Origin: Brachionus manjavacas
Lineage: Eukaryota; Rotifera; Eurotatoria; Ploima; Brachionidae
Assembly: GCA_019054805.1 (NCBI GenBank)
Contig: JAHQIY010000002.1
Span: 4,960,001 to 5,024,000, forward strand
Reading direction: 5' to 3'
DNA: 64,000 nt
Every line of letters begins with the position of its first letter. Positions within the stretch are counted from its first letter, which is position 1. This document shows positions 11,455 to 22,477 of this stretch, in pieces. Made by a program: the position numbers and the translations under genes. The notes under the pieces are model-generated. The model saw only the letters and a list, made by a program, of their open reading frames with translations, had not been told where the DNA came from and ran no database searches.

Positions 11455-11600
11455 TTTTTTTATTTATTTGTTTTCTGTACCGAGCTAAAGCTCCTTCAGA
11501 ATAAGTTAAAAATAAAATAAAAATAAAATAAAAATAAAATTAAAGTAAATAAAATTAGATAATAAAAAATATAAGCAAAGACCAATATCCGACGTTATAA
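11455..11600 (-). mobile_element. Solitary LINE 3' end
   Basis: The run TGTACCGAGCTAAAGCTCCT with flanking TTTATTTATTTG matches the 3' terminus of the large LINE at 19295-19335 in the same orientation. An A/T pentamer-rich tract of the AAAAT type (11505-11560) lies on the inner side, as it does there. It appears to be a very short truncated copy of the same family. Confidence 0.6.
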
Positions 11601-13634
11601 ATTGGACACTGCCTGAGAATGCCTCAAGAAGAACCGACTAATATTTATGCACTGTATCAAGTAATAATTCGCGAAAGAAACAAAATTGATTCTTTTTTTT
11701 CAAAAAAAAATATAAAATAAAAAAATGTGCACTATTTAAAAACTATTTTTATTTGATTTTCTCCTTATGACCAGTGTTATTACTATTAAGGCTATATCTA
11801 ATGTATTATTTTGAGGTATTATGATTGGAAAACTTAGATTGGTGGTCTTTCTCTCCAAAAATAGTGGCTCTATTTTATTTTTACTACTCTAAAATAAGAA
11901 ATTCTAAATTAAGTTTATGATTGAAAAGGCTAACATTTGACCATTTATCTGAATCTAAAAGCTGGGAAAATTTCTGTAATTTTCATGCTTTGTGTAACCC
12001 CATTTTTGGAGGATGTTGAGGCGGAAACGTTAGCTCAAATGCCATTATTCTTACGAAAAGCATTGAAAATTCCATTGACATTAGTATTATCAATTCAAGC
12101 AATAATTTTTCATCAGTTTTATAGATAAAATTTATTTAAAATAAAAAAATTTTCAAATTTTTTTTCTGAATAGAGCTAAATTAAATTAAATCCAATATTA
12201 TCATACCGTAAATAAAAGCTAGTCGAGTAATAGTTAGAAATATTTAAGTCTTAAATAGAACATAAATTTATAAAATATAATGTTTACAATGAAAAAACGG
12301 TGTTCAGTTTAGACAAATTTATTTATAAATTTATTATATCTTGAGAAAATAGAGAAATAATTATTTAAATTGTAGTTGTTTCTCTTAAAATTGTAAAAAT
12401 TCCAGGAAATAAACAATCTGGTAATATTTTAATGGTAATAAAATTTTAAAAAAATTTATTTTTTTTTATTTTTATTATTTTAAATTTTGATTTGAAAATT
12501 AAATAACAGAATTATCATAAAAAACAACTTTTTTACCAAAAATATATTTTAAAAAATCTTACTCAAAAATTAATTATTTCGCACAATGGCATTTATTATA
12601 CTGAGAATTCCGTTTTCTTAAATCTAGAATTTTTAGCATTTGAAGAGCCTTTTTTTAACATCTTTAAGGATCTTTTTTAATCACCCTTTCAAGATTCCAT
12701 ATTTTTTGGTAAATTTTTAATGGGGATGCTAAAAAGAAGTGGACTGATTACTGATATAAATTGTAATTTTAAAAAAGGTAATGACTCTTTTAAAAAATTT
12801 TGTACCTTATTTATTATTACAATGAGAAACATCTTATTTCTTGTGAAATTCACAATTTTCGTCAGATTCAATAAAATCATGATAAGGACTAAAGTTTGTT
12901 GCTAAAAAAACGACAAAATTTTTTCCTTTATCTGTATTTGAATTAAATTATTTGCTATCGCTAAATAATCATGGTATTTGTCTTGTAAGTTTTTTGATCT
13001 GAACTTATTCATTTTGCGCCAAAAAAGTCTCGAAGAAGATTTTTTCTTTTTGATCCATGAAATCGAGCCAATTTTTGTTCTTAAATTCCTTTAAATTGTG
13101 AGCTTATTGAGAGACACCTTTTGATATGGATATCTTTATTTTTGGAAAAGTTTTCTTTTATTCTCTCAAACAACCTAAACTTTTAGTTTTCGCATCCTTT
13201 TATAAATTTTCTGCATTTTCTTGAGATATCAAAGAAAAGTTCAAAAGGAAGATCAATACTTGATGGAATTTATAAAGAATAAAACCAAAAAGTTGTATAT
13301 TTTTTTAACAAATCTTGATACAAAAAAGTTTTGCAAGTCATTAAAAAAGTCCAAGGCCGGACATTGACACTTGCTAGGACGCTACAATAATAACCAAAAA
13401 CGGCATAAATTTCATTTGTCCGTAACTCTGACTGATGGATTGCCGATGCTATTTATTTGACTAAGTTGAAAAAAAAATTTTTTTTTCTTAACCAAAATTC
13501 TTCATTTTTTAATTTAACAAAATATCTTTTGTATTTTCAAATATTGTCTTATTTATGTAAAGTAATTTTTGCTTGCTTAAATTTTAAATTAAATTTTTTT
13601 AATTTTTTTATATTTCTATCTTTTAGAAATTAGA
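11601..13634. other. Long AT-rich intergenic region
   Basis: No gene supported. Two patches have lower AT content: 11940-12125 (a 63-codon frame without recognisable similarity) and 13350-13450 (contains GGCCGGACATTGACACTTGC); either may be a decayed mobile element. A T-rich tract at 13590-13630 directly precedes GINS1. Confidence 0.4.
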
Positions 13635-14252
13635 ATGTTTTGCCAAAAAAGTTTTGAATTAATAAAGCAACTGGACTCTAATTTCAACAGTACGCATGAA
13701 TTAAGTCCTTTTAATGAAGATAATGTGCGATACACATTTGAAGAATGCAAGACTCTGTTCGCCCAGAATCAAATCGACGTTCAACCAGTTCTACAAGGTG
13801 ACAACTCAAATTTACCAACAATTCAGATGAGACATGCAGCACTACAACGTAACAAACGTTGTCTCCTTACATATGTATACACTCGAATGAATTGGATCGC
13901 ATCTTTGCGATTCGAATTGGCTACAATGGTGGCACCCAAGCACATTAAATCAAGCATGTCCGATTTAGAAGTAATATGGTTCCAGAAGTACTCAAAAACA
14001 CTGGCTAACTACATGAAATCATTGTCTCAAGCAACTCAAGCCAACTCGGGATTTGTCTATCCAATCGATCTCACTCAATACACAAAACCACCAAAATCTC
14101 TGTTCATTCATGTACGATGCTTGAAAGACTATGGTGAATTTGAGCTTTCTGATGGCCATTTGGTCTCGTTGATTAAAGATAGTCAACACTATCTCCTAGC
14201 AAGTGATGTACAAGACCTAATCAAACAAGGAATTCTTGAACATATAGACTAG
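13635..14252 (+). CDS. GINS1: GINS complex subunit PSF1
   Basis: PSF1 is one of four GINS subunits; with Cdc45 and MCM2-7 GINS forms the replicative CMG helicase. The uninterrupted 205-residue frame is close to the family's usual length (about 196). It starts MFCQKSFELIKQL, like the vertebrate MFCEKAMELIREL, and has FNEDNVRYTFEECK, IQMRHAALQRNKRCLLTYVY in the alpha-helical A domain, and the diagnostic PPKSLFIHVRCLKDYGEFEL of the C-terminal B domain, ending LIKQGILEHID. The bases before the ATG (TTTCTATCTTTTAG) look like a splice acceptor, so a 5' UTR intron is possible. PHF5A starts 163 bp downstream on the same strand. Confidence 0.96.
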   Translation: MFCQKSFELIKQLDSNFNSTHELSPFNEDNVRYTFEECKTLFAQNQIDVQPVLQGDNSNLPTIQMRHAALQRNKRCLLTYVYTRMNWIASLRFELATMVAPKHIKSSMSDLEVIWFQKYSKTLANYMKSLSQATQANSGFVYPIDLTQYTKPPKSLFIHVRCLKDYGEFELSDGHLVSLIKDSQHYLLASDVQDLIKQGILEHID

Positions 14253-14415
14253 AAATTAATTTTTTTATTTAAATTTAATTTTTTTCTTAAAATTTAATAT
14301 TTTGTAATATAATACTAGATTATTCTTGTTATTTTATTAAATTATTTAAGCGAAGTAACTAGCGCTTTAATTGAATTAATTAACAGTATTTTAAGATTCA
14401 GTTTAAAGAAAAGAA

Positions 14416-14803
14416 ATGGCTAAACATCATCCGGATTTGATTTTTTGCCGAAAACAGCCGGGAGTGGCTATCGGACGTTTGTGTGAAAAATGCGATGGAA
14501 AATGTGTCATTTGCGACTCTTATGTCAGACCATCGACTCTGGTTCGAATATGTGATGAGTGTAACTATGGATCTTATCAGGGGCGATGTGTAATTTGCGG
14601 TGGTCCGGGTATTTCGGACGCTTACTATTGCAGAGAATGCACCATTTTAGAAAAAGATGTTAGAAATTATTGAGCCGAAAATTTTAAGGTTAATTTTTTT
14701 TTATTTTAAGAGAGATGGCTGTCCGAAGATTGTCAATTTGGGAAGTGCCAAAACAGATTTGTATTATGAGCGGAAAAAATACGGCTTTAAAAAGACTAAA
14801 TAA
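14416..14803 (+). CDS. PHF5A: PHF5A / SF3b14b, SF3b splicing factor subunit
   Basis: PHF5A is a small zinc protein of the U2 snRNP SF3b complex that helps SF3B1 hold the branch-point adenosine. Exon 1 (14416-14658) encodes [20 protein letters not shown], then a series of CxxC pairs (LCEKC, KCVIC, RICDEC, RCVICGG, YYCREC) forming the zinc-binding knot. Exon 2 (14711-14803) adds [20 protein letters not shown] and KKYGFKKTK. The intron is 52 bp, phase 0. The total of 111 residues matches the near-invariant family length of 110. AATAAA overlaps the stop region (14802-14807), so the 3' UTR must be very short or use it as the poly(A) signal. The BORCS6-like gene ends 70 bp away, tail to tail. Confidence 0.97.
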
Positions 14804-14872
14804 TAAAGTTTTTTTTGTTTGATATTGTTTATATAAAAGATAATTTTTTTAAAAAAATTATGTAAAATAAAA

Positions 14873-15223
14873 TTAAATTTGAGTATCCAAATTAATAATT
14901 AAGGTTTTAATTGTGTTTATTTTAGTTTGAAGTTTGTAAACTGGTTCCATTGACCTACTTAAGTCAGCAGCCTTTCTACGCAGCTCGGCTTCTTCAGCTA
15001 CACATTTTTCTACCGAGTCACATGTCTCTTGGATTGTCTCTTGGCACGTCTGCATATTGCAAACACTGGCAGCAGATATTTGATTTAGAGACAGTTGAAT
15101 GTGTTTGTTTAGTTTGTAGAATTCTTTGGCAATGAGACATGCTTCTCGCTCGATGTCTGCCAAAGCGGCTGGGTTGAGGTCAGGAGGTTTTTTGCCATGT
15201 TTAAGCGAGCTTTCATCACTCAT
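14873..15223 (-). CDS. BORCS6: BORC subunit 6-like protein (DUF2365)
   Basis: BORC sits on the lysosome surface and recruits Arl8 for kinesin-driven movement. The 116-residue single-exon protein is mostly helical. It has the DUF2365 layout: an early segment DIEREACLIAKEFYKLNKHI, a middle CQETIQETCDSVEKCVAEEA, and a C-terminal SMEPVYKLQTKINTIKTLI, close to the family pattern of two coiled segments and 'MxPVxxLxxxIxxIKxxL'. It is shorter than the vertebrate protein because the long disordered N-terminal part is absent, as in other invertebrates. The assignment rests on pattern recognition, so another BLOC-1/BORC-type coiled-coil subunit is the main alternative. It is tail-to-tail with PHF5A and downstream of NEDD8 on the same strand. 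Confidence 0.7.
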   Translation of the reverse strand: MSDESSLKHGKKPPDLNPAALADIEREACLIAKEFYKLNKHIQLSLNQISAASVCNMQTCQETIQETCDSVEKCVAEEAELRRKAADLSRSMEPVYKLQTKINTIKTLIINLDTQI

Positions 15224-15408
15224 TTTAGCCTTTTTTTTAATTTTTTTAAATAATAATTACAAAATTTATTCTAAGTCAAACTACTGACTAAATTTTAATT
15301 TAACCAACATAGAATGATAAAAAAATTTATTAAATCAAATTTAGTACAATTTAGTGTTTATACAGATAAAGTTTATTTAAAAAAACTGTCGATCGTAAGT
15401 ATTAATTT

Positions 15409-15742
15409 TTAAAGACCACCTCTTAGCGCCAAGACCAAATGGAGAACTGATCCGCCGGTTATTTTGTAGTCTTGGACGGTTTTTTCATCATTCCTTTTGG
15501 AAATTTTTTTAAAAATTAAAAGGAAATATTTTTTATTTTTACATTTGTTTTCCGCTAAAAATTAAGCGCTGTTGAGGTGGCGGAATACCTTCTTTTTCTT
15601 CAACTCTTTCTTTTATACGTTCTACTTTATCTGTTGGTTCAATATCTATTTCAATCTTTTGAAGAAAAAAAGTCAAATTTAGAATTAAGAAATAAAGTAT
15701 TTTTACTTCTTTCCCGGTCAATGTTTTCACTTTAATGAGCAT
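15409..15742 (-). CDS. NEDD8: NEDD8 ubiquitin-like modifier
   Basis: NEDD8 is conjugated to cullins and activates cullin-RING ubiquitin ligases. Three exons (15742-15707, 15655-15543, 15493-15409; 51- and 49-bp introns) encode [12 protein letters not shown], then [20 protein letters not shown] and [18 protein letters not shown], then [20 protein letters not shown] and LALRGGL. These residues are almost identical to animal NEDD8, including Ala-72 (LALRGG), which separates NEDD8 from ubiquitin. The precursor tail after Gly-76 is a single Leu, shorter than the vertebrate LRQ-containing tail, so processing removes only one residue. Introns split the beta-grasp fold after Glu-12 and inside Met-50. 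PPQQ replaces the usual PQQQ. Confidence 0.97.
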
Positions 15743-16679
15743 TTTATTGTCGTAATGGCTTTAAAAATTCAATTGAAAGAATATTTTTAAATCTATTAAT
15801 GCTAACTGATAGCTATTTTTCAAAAATGTATGCTTTCAAATTTGCTTTTGTGTAATAAATGCAAAATAAATGTAATTTTTAATGTATTATAGTTAAAGTT
15901 GTCTTTATTTTTTTTTAAATAAAAAATTTTAAAAGTTGGTAATAATTATTATTAGTAGTTTAAGCTGCAATTTTACATGGTTTTTACAAAAAGTTGATTA
16001 AATTAGACGAAAAATTAAGTAAAAAAAAAGCAAATATAAAATCACCATGAAGTCAGATAAGGCAGAATTTTTCTACTATATCTTGTGACTTTTCGAGACC
16101 TTTTATGAAATGTTTGTTCCAATTGATCTTAGTGATGTTAATGTTTCCTTTAAGTAAAAACTATTTGAATCTTTTAAAGAAACAATAATTTTTGATACAA
16201 ACTAAATGAGATTTTTTTTTAGTAAATTAAGAATTAAATTATGCTCGAAAAGGTGGATCTTTGATCACAGTCTGGTTAAATGTCCACATCGTAATAAAAT
16301 ATTTGAAGGGCAGCATTAAAGAATAAAAAAAATAAAAATAAAGTATATCAAATGAAGTATTGAACCTTTAATATAAGGTAAGCTACAAAATTAATGCTAT
16401 GAAGAAAGAGATTAATGAATAATCATTAAATTCATCATTTAATCATTATGAAGCTTAGATGCAATTCAGAAATGACTTGGCTAAAGGTTCAAGAAAATAA
16501 GACTGATAGTTTTTTTTTTTTACTTTAACAAGAAAGTTTAAAATATAGATACATAAAATGACTATTGATTTGTACTGTTATTTCAAAATAAAGTTTTTAA
16601 AATTTAATTTTGTAAATAATATTTATTTAACATTAATAAAAAAATTAAGTAAAAAAGTTTAATTAATTAAGAAAATATC
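15743..16679. other. AT-rich intergenic stretch
   Basis: NEDD8 upstream region, then the 3' flank of the minus-strand glycine-rich secreted-protein gene. No other feature recognised. Confidence 0.5.
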
Positions 16680-17363
16680 CTATTTTCCAAATCCATAGCT
16701 AGATCCCCAATTAGATCCATAACTAGAGCTATAACTTGAGCCATAGCCACCAAAACCTCCATAATTTGAGGAGCTACTTGAACCCCAGTTTGATCCATAG
16801 CTATTACCGAAATACTGTCTTACTTTTCTTGTATCAGGGTTGTTAATAACCAAAAGGCCAAATAAATCAACATCCTGGCTATCACCAAGCAAATTCTGCT
16901 GAACACTTACAGTGTGAATTTCTTGCACATTTTTAAAAAAATTTATCAATCGCGTAAAGCACTCTTTATCTGTAATGCGAACACCAGCATCAGAATCACT
17001 CAATGAATAATACAAACTCATATTTACAATTTCTCCATCTACTTTAATACTGTTTAGTAAATAAACAGGCAAGTCAAGCACTCTTGGATAAAGAGAAATT
17101 TTCACTGATTCTGAATTTGAGAAAGTATCATTATTTAATGCACTCATTCCAAATATTTGTATTGGGAGGACAGTCAAATTGGCAACGTTTGAGAAAGCGT
17201 CACATTCAACACTTTCCACTTGGTACTGGCAACTCAAAACATTTTTGGCAAACGTGCAATTTACAGCAGTATCATTCGATTCATTTGGTATGGACTCATT
17301 TGATAGAGAAAAGCTTAGTCCAATTGATAAGCTTAAAAGAGCAACTGCTAAAAGAGTGTTCAT
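16680..17363 (-). CDS. Secreted protein, conserved body with Gly/Ser/Tyr-rich tail, copy 1
   Basis: A 227-residue protein of a family with three members in this window. Residues 1-19 are a signal peptide (MNTLLAVALLSLSIGLSFS). The body to about residue 180 has several N-glycosylation sequons (NES, NDT, NCT, NLT, NMS) and four cysteines after the signal (CTF, LSCQ, VECD, ECFT), fit for two disulfides. After NNPDTRKVRQ the sequence becomes a low-complexity tail of Gly, Ser, Tyr and Trp (GSNWGSSSSSNYGGFGGYGS), ending SSYGFGK. The RKVR stretch could be a processing site. The body is nearly identical to copies 2 and 3, but the tail is not. I recognise no domain; a mucosal, adhesive or antimicrobial secreted role is speculative. 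Confidence 0.85.
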   Translation of the reverse strand: MNTLLAVALLSLSIGLSFSLSNESIPNESNDTAVNCTFAKNVLSCQYQVESVECDAFSNVANLTVLPIQIFGMSALNNDTFSNSESVKISLYPRVLDLPVYLLNSIKVDGEIVNMSLYYSLSDSDAGVRITDKECFTRLINFFKNVQEIHTVSVQQNLLGDSQDVDLFGLLVINNPDTRKVRQYFGNSYGSNWGSSSSSNYGGFGGYGSSYSSSYGSNWGSSYGFGK

Positions 17364-17578
17364 TTTTCCAAGAGTGATTGCTTCTAAATTTAAAAAAAAA
17401 ATTATTTTAATTTATATTGATTCACTTTCAATTAAAGCATGCATTTTTGTGAATTTTTTAAGCGTTGAAATTCAAGATTCTAAAAGACCCCTTTGTTTAT
17501 TCTCGTCAATATAATTTAGAATAAAAATATATAAAAAAATTAATTTGATTATTTGACTTTATCAAATAAAGCAAACTT
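17364..17578 (-). promoter_or_regulatory. Upstream region shared with copy 2 (putative promoter)
   Basis: About 215 bp upstream of the ATG are almost identical to 35178-35394, in inverted orientation. Shared marks on the coding strand include a TATATATTTTTATTC tract, GAATAAACAAAGGGG (a forkhead-like AATAAACAAA word), and a T-rich tract ending TTTAG just before the start region, which looks like a splice acceptor for a 5' UTR intron. Copy 3 shares only the sequence after that TTTAG. Confidence 0.55.
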
Positions 17579-19289
17579 GACTCTTAACAATTCTTCTAAA
17601 ACTTCTATAAGTGAAAACCAAGATTTAATTTTTTTTTCTATTTCTAGTTGAATTCGAATTTTCTTTAAACCCCTAAAAAAATGTTTGATCATTAATTTAA
17701 ATTTTTTAAAACTAATATAGATTTCTTGATTGTTGAAAAAAAAAATTTATTGTTAGAATCATATTTCTTATCATTTCATTAAAAAAAATTTAATGCATTT
17801 CACCTAAACAAGGAGATAGTGTTTTCTGTTTTAGAATCTCAGAATAAGACGTTCCTAGTCTAAAATAACCACCTAAATGGGCAGTCTTCATTCATTCTAA
17901 TATTTTTTTTTATAATTGAGATTGACCAACTTTTTAACTAATTCAAAAAATTTTAAAATTGACCATATGTTTAAAAAATTTGAAATGAATATATACAGAG
18001 AAAAAATTTTCAAGCTTGCTAGACGATATACTAAGTGTAACTTAAATAGCGAGTTTTTTATTATAAATTAATTTTTGACTCTCTTCAAATTTTAGAATCA
18101 TTTCAATTTTTTTAAATAAATTTTATAATTTAACAGATATTTTTTTATTACTTTTTTAGATGGTTTCTCACTGTTTTTTACTTTATTTTATCAAAAATAG
18201 CTAAAACCAATGATAAAAGCAAATTTTAGCCAAAAAATTACAAAAAATGTATAGTTGCTGTAGCTAAGACATGATCAAATTTTGTTTCAGAAAGAAATTT
18301 AAAGTTTTGTATCAAAAATATCTTCTTTTATATTAATTATATTTAAATAAATACTTTAACTCTTTTAAACATGCTTTTTAATTAATTTAACCATAAACAA
18401 ATATAGTTTTACATTGAATTAAAATTAAATATTGATTAGAATTTTTACATTTATTTTTTTTAATAACTTTTTTTTTAAATAATAGTAATTTGGAAATAAA
18501 ATTACATCCAAATCTTTTTTTTTAATTCTTTTTATAGCGATTCATAGAACCCTCATTTGATCCAAAACTTTAACAGAATTGTTAGTAAGCATAAATATAT
18601 ATCTTGTTTAAATTAACTTTTAGTTTTATTACTTATTTCAAATACTACATTTTATTACTATATCTAATTAATTAGAGTTGTATCTTTTCAAAAGTTGTTG
18701 TTAAAATCTCACTCTTATTATTTTAATAAATATTTCAAACGAATTCGTGATTTTTATTAACAATAATGTGTGGCCAGATTAAAGTGTAACAAATTATTTA
18801 AAATAAATATTTTTGAAAATTTATAGTTTTATTCAATTTGAAAAAAGATTGCAACCGCATTAAATTTTCACATTGAAATAAAAGAATTTATTAAAGAAGC
18901 ACATGACAAGATGACTTATGCTAAAACACGGACAGCGGTCGGTATTAGAAATTATCCAAAAACTTTCGACCACCGACCATTATGTAGAGAATTTGATGAA
19001 CTTTTACGCAAAAGTATCTGTTGGACCAAAAGACCTATTTTTTTGTTATATGAAAAATAATAGCCTATGCATTTATGCAGAAAAATAAATGCAGTTGTAT
19101 TGTATTAATCCGAATCTCATTCATCCGAAATTTTTGGGTTTCGAACCAATTTCCTTTATACCCTATTCCCTCTTCAATATTAACTAATATTTATTTTTTT
19201 TTAAGCGAAGCAAAATGTTAGGATTATTTTGCGTTTCGAACAAAAATTGGGTCTATTAAAACTCAAGATCAATGATCTTCATTTATTAT
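17579..19289. other. AT-rich intergenic region with one dispersed repeat
   Basis: No gene supported. The exception is the repeat at 18895-18995, listed separately. Confidence 0.45.
18895..18995 (+). repeat. Dispersed repeat, inverted partner at 31495
   Basis: Contains TTATGCTAAAACACGGACAG, CGGTCGG, AATTATCCAAAAACTTTCGA and CCACCGACCATTATGTAGAG. The reverse complement of 31495-31612 has the same words in the same order, with an extra 20-25 bp. A shorter related piece (GGTCCGTGTTTTAGCAAAAA) occurs at 63376-63395. Probably ends of an undescribed DNA transposon or MITE family. Confidence 0.65.
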
Positions 19290-19479
19290 TTATTTATTTG
19301 TTAGCTGTACCGAGCTAAAGCTCCTTCAGAATAAAAATCAAAAATAAAAAATTAATTTAAATAAAATTAAAAAAGTTAAGTAAAATAAAATCAAAAAATA
19401 AAAATAAAAATATGAATAAAGTTTGTAAGAGTTAATAACCTGGAATAAAAAATAGATTTATGATAATGAGAGTTTTAGG

Positions 19480-20449
19480 TCATTCAGGTTTACATAGTTT
19501 AGGTTTCTGGAAAAAAAGAGGAAATTGTAAGGTAGCTAGATTTGAACCAACTAAAGATTTATAAAGATTTCCCAACGTTTTTTGATTAAGACCCCATTTT
19601 TTGTTTGACAGAATTTTAATTAGATTAAGCCTTGTATTGCAACGTTCTTTTATTTCGTCAACCAGTGTATTAAAATTTAATTTAGAATCAAATTTAATAC
19701 CTAGAAACTTAATTTCTTTTTGGCTTTTTATTCTATTTCCATAAATTTTTAAGTAAAGATTATCACTTTCTTTCTTGTACTTAGAGAATACTACTGAACT
19801 TTTCAACTGACATCTTCATTTTCCACTTAATTAGCAATTGTTCTTGCTCGTTGGTGTATTTATTTATCTTATTTTCAAGATTCCCCTTTTTGTTGTAAGT
19901 AAAAAAAGTAACTAGATCATCTGCAAAAAGAAGAGAGTATTCATTATTTGTTTTGTTTCTTTTAGGGATATCATTTATATAAATGTTAAATAAAAGAGGA
20001 CTAATAACTGAGCCTTGAGGAACACCTGCAGTTATTTGATATTCGTCGCTCAAGTAGTCATTCACATTCACCCTAAATGTCCTTGAGTCTAAGAAGGATC
20101 TAATCCAGTTAATTAAGTATTGTGGTGGATTTTTATTTATTAATTTAAAAATTGAACCTTCGTGCCAAACGCTATCAAAGGCTTTAGAAATATCAAAGAA
20201 AAGGGAACAAACTCTTTTCTTTCTATTAAATGACTCTACAATTTTTTGAATCAAAAAGTAAAGATTATCGGAAGTTCTCCGATGTTTCCTAAATCCTGAT
20301 TGTTCCTGGATAAGTAATAAATTTTTTTCTAAAAAATTGAAGAGTCTTGTGTAGATTATACGCTCAAGTAACTTTCCTAGACAACTTTTTATACTGATTG
20401 GTCTATAGTTTGAAGGATCTTGTGGAGAAGATGCATTTTTTTGAATCAT
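19480..20449 (-). pseudogene. LINE ORF2 reverse transcriptase, copy 1
   Basis: The frame 20449-19781 has DPSNYRPISIKSCLGKLLER, FFDISKAFDSVWHEG, GVPQGSVISPLLFNIYINDI and the catalytic FADD box (LLFADDL), all hallmarks of the Jockey superfamily. After SVEK a one-base frameshift near 19795 moves the reading to the overlapping frame 19806-19480 (VVFSKYKKESDNLYLKIYGN, then KEIKFLGIKFDSKLNF), which ends at 19480. Copy 2 has exactly the same frameshift at 24280, so the lesion predates the duplication. Confidence 0.9.
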
Positions 20450-20999
20450 AGTTATGTTCGCAGTTTTCCATGATTTTGGAATAATACCATGTCGCAGAGA
20501 TAAGTTGAAAAGTTTTGAGATTTCTATTTAGGAATTTCTTGGTAAATTTTTAAGCATTAGATTATATATTTGGTCAGGTCCTGAGGCCGCTTCAGTCTTC
20601 AGTCTTTTTAAAGCCAGTATAAATTCGTTTGGGCAAATAGGATCATTGAAATTACACTGATTGTAATTTTTGAGTATAAAAAATTAAAACTAATTATTTC
20701 ATTATCTTTTTCAGTATCTATTAGATCAGAATAAGGACTAAATGTTGAAGATACATATGAAGTTTTTCATTGAAACAGTGCAATATTTTTTTTGCCTAAA
20801 ATTTTTTATTTGATAAAAAAATGCAACATAATTTATTGAAGAAATGACCAATTTTAATTAAAGCAGAAATAATTTTATCTAATCACCATTTTTACTACTG
20901 CTATGCCTAATTTTTTTATTTTTTAAATATTGCGCTAAAAACTCCATATGAATATATCTCCGAAGCATTTTCCTTTTTCCTTATCAGTTTTTAATTCGG

Positions 21000-22140
21000 T
21001 GTTATTTGAGATCAAATTTGGAATTAATTTTGATCCTTTCTGTGTTCTAAATATTTTTTATTTATTTTTTTCCAAAAAGGCCTGCTTGAAAGCGGATTTT
21101 TCCCCATTTTCTGAATGAAATCAAACCAATTTTGATTCCAGAATTTTCTCACTGAGATTTTTAACTCTGAGGTTAAGTGATTAAATCTTTTCTTAAGTAA
21201 TGGACAACGAGTTCTTTGAAAGTTTCTTCTAATTTTTCTACGTTCTTTGATCAGCATAACTATATCTGGTGGTAGACTAGTTTTGTATATTTTCTCTGAT
21301 TGATAAGATATGCATTTATATGAGGCAGAAATGATTTTTTTTGTAATTTTGTTATTCAGCTCATCTATTGAAAGTGTGTTTTCACTAAGGTAATCTCTAT
21401 CTTCATTTTAGGTGTCTCTAAAAAGTTGCCAGTTTGCTTTCTTATAGTTGAATTTCCTAATTGTAGATTTGCTTTTAATTAAGGAGTCAATGGAAATAGA
21501 TGCTTCAATCGGAAAATGGTCACTCGTCATATCTTGACTATTGAGAACACAAAAATCAGTAATTTTGTCTATTAATGAAGATGAAACTAAAAAAGGTCAG
21601 GAATTTCAAATTAATTCCTATTAAAAATATTATATGTAGGACATTTGTCGTTAATCACTGAAAAATCTAATTCATTGATTATTTTTTCAAACAATGAGCA
21701 GTTTTCATTTTCTCCTAAACAGCCTATTTGCTTCGTTCTGGAGTTATGCAAAATGTAGTTTCTACAGTTCCTTTTTATTGTTTATATAGCTCAAAATTAA
21801 GTAATATGTTGGGTGGATTGTATAGTCTAAACACAGATATTTCATTACTCTTTCCTTGATTTAGTTTAATACAAAGCAGTTCACAATTAAAGTGCTCAAA
21901 AGAATAGTCTTGTAAAAAATCAATTCGTTCTTTAATCAAAATAGCCTCCTCCGTATCTATTGCGTTTTTTAGTTATTGAGTGATAGTTTTTAAAGTCTAA
22001 ATAAATATTTGATTCACTCAAATCAATTTTTATTTCATTGAGCAAAACAATGTCGGGACAGTTCTAGACCAAAAAATTTTCCAAAAGTTCAGTCTTACTA
22101 CGAAGAAAACAATTCCAGTGTGTAACTACTTACCTTTTTT
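21000..22140 (-). pseudogene. LINE ORF2 AP-type endonuclease remnant, copy 1
   Basis: The minus strand reads EAILIKERIDFLQDYSFEHF, then NEISVFRLYNPPN, and further on QDMTSDHFPIEASISID. SDHFPI is the SDH catalytic box of apurinic-endonuclease-type LINE nucleases. At 21024-21257 a linker piece reads RRNFQRTRCPLLKKRFNHLT followed by FWKKINKK. Several stops break the frame. Confidence 0.75.
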
Positions 22141-22166
22141 CATAAGAGTTTTGTTTTTTGAAACGA

Positions 22167-22469
22167 TCATTCTAAAATTTCTTCCATTTTGTTTGAACCA
22201 GTTGGTTGTTGAATTACTGTGTTCGTTCTTAACTTTTTAGATTGTTCAGTTCCTTGTAGAAAGCTTCTCGTTGAACTCATTGCTTCTGACTTGAAAGGAT
22301 TTTCGTCATCATTTTCTGTGTCCGATTTCTCTTCATTTGAATCATCTTTGTTGGGCTCGGATTCAGATGGTCTCTTGGTTTGGATTTTCGTTTGAATAGA
22401 ATGTTTTGTTTTGTCAGTTTTATTTGCTTGAACCGGTGTTAAAATGTCTTGAGTATTTTTGCACATCAA
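22167..22469 (-). pseudogene. LINE ORF1 C-terminal acidic/Ser-rich segment, copy 1
   Basis: One hundred residues rich in Lys, Asp, Glu and Ser (NKDDSNEEKSDTENDDENPF, then SEAMSSTRSFLQGTEQ, ending MEEILE). A diverged relative (EDKNLFESQTASSIRSFSKE) occurs at 42.1 kb, which shows this is LINE ORF1 material. It is separated from the rest of ORF1 by the LTR-derived insert at 22478-23092. Confidence 0.65.
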
Positions 22470-22477
22470 GAAGATGA

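Noticed and set aside
11937-12128. 63-codon frame MTIYLNLKAGKISVIF...
   Set aside because: No recognisable similarity or gene context; may be a transposon crumb but unsupported.
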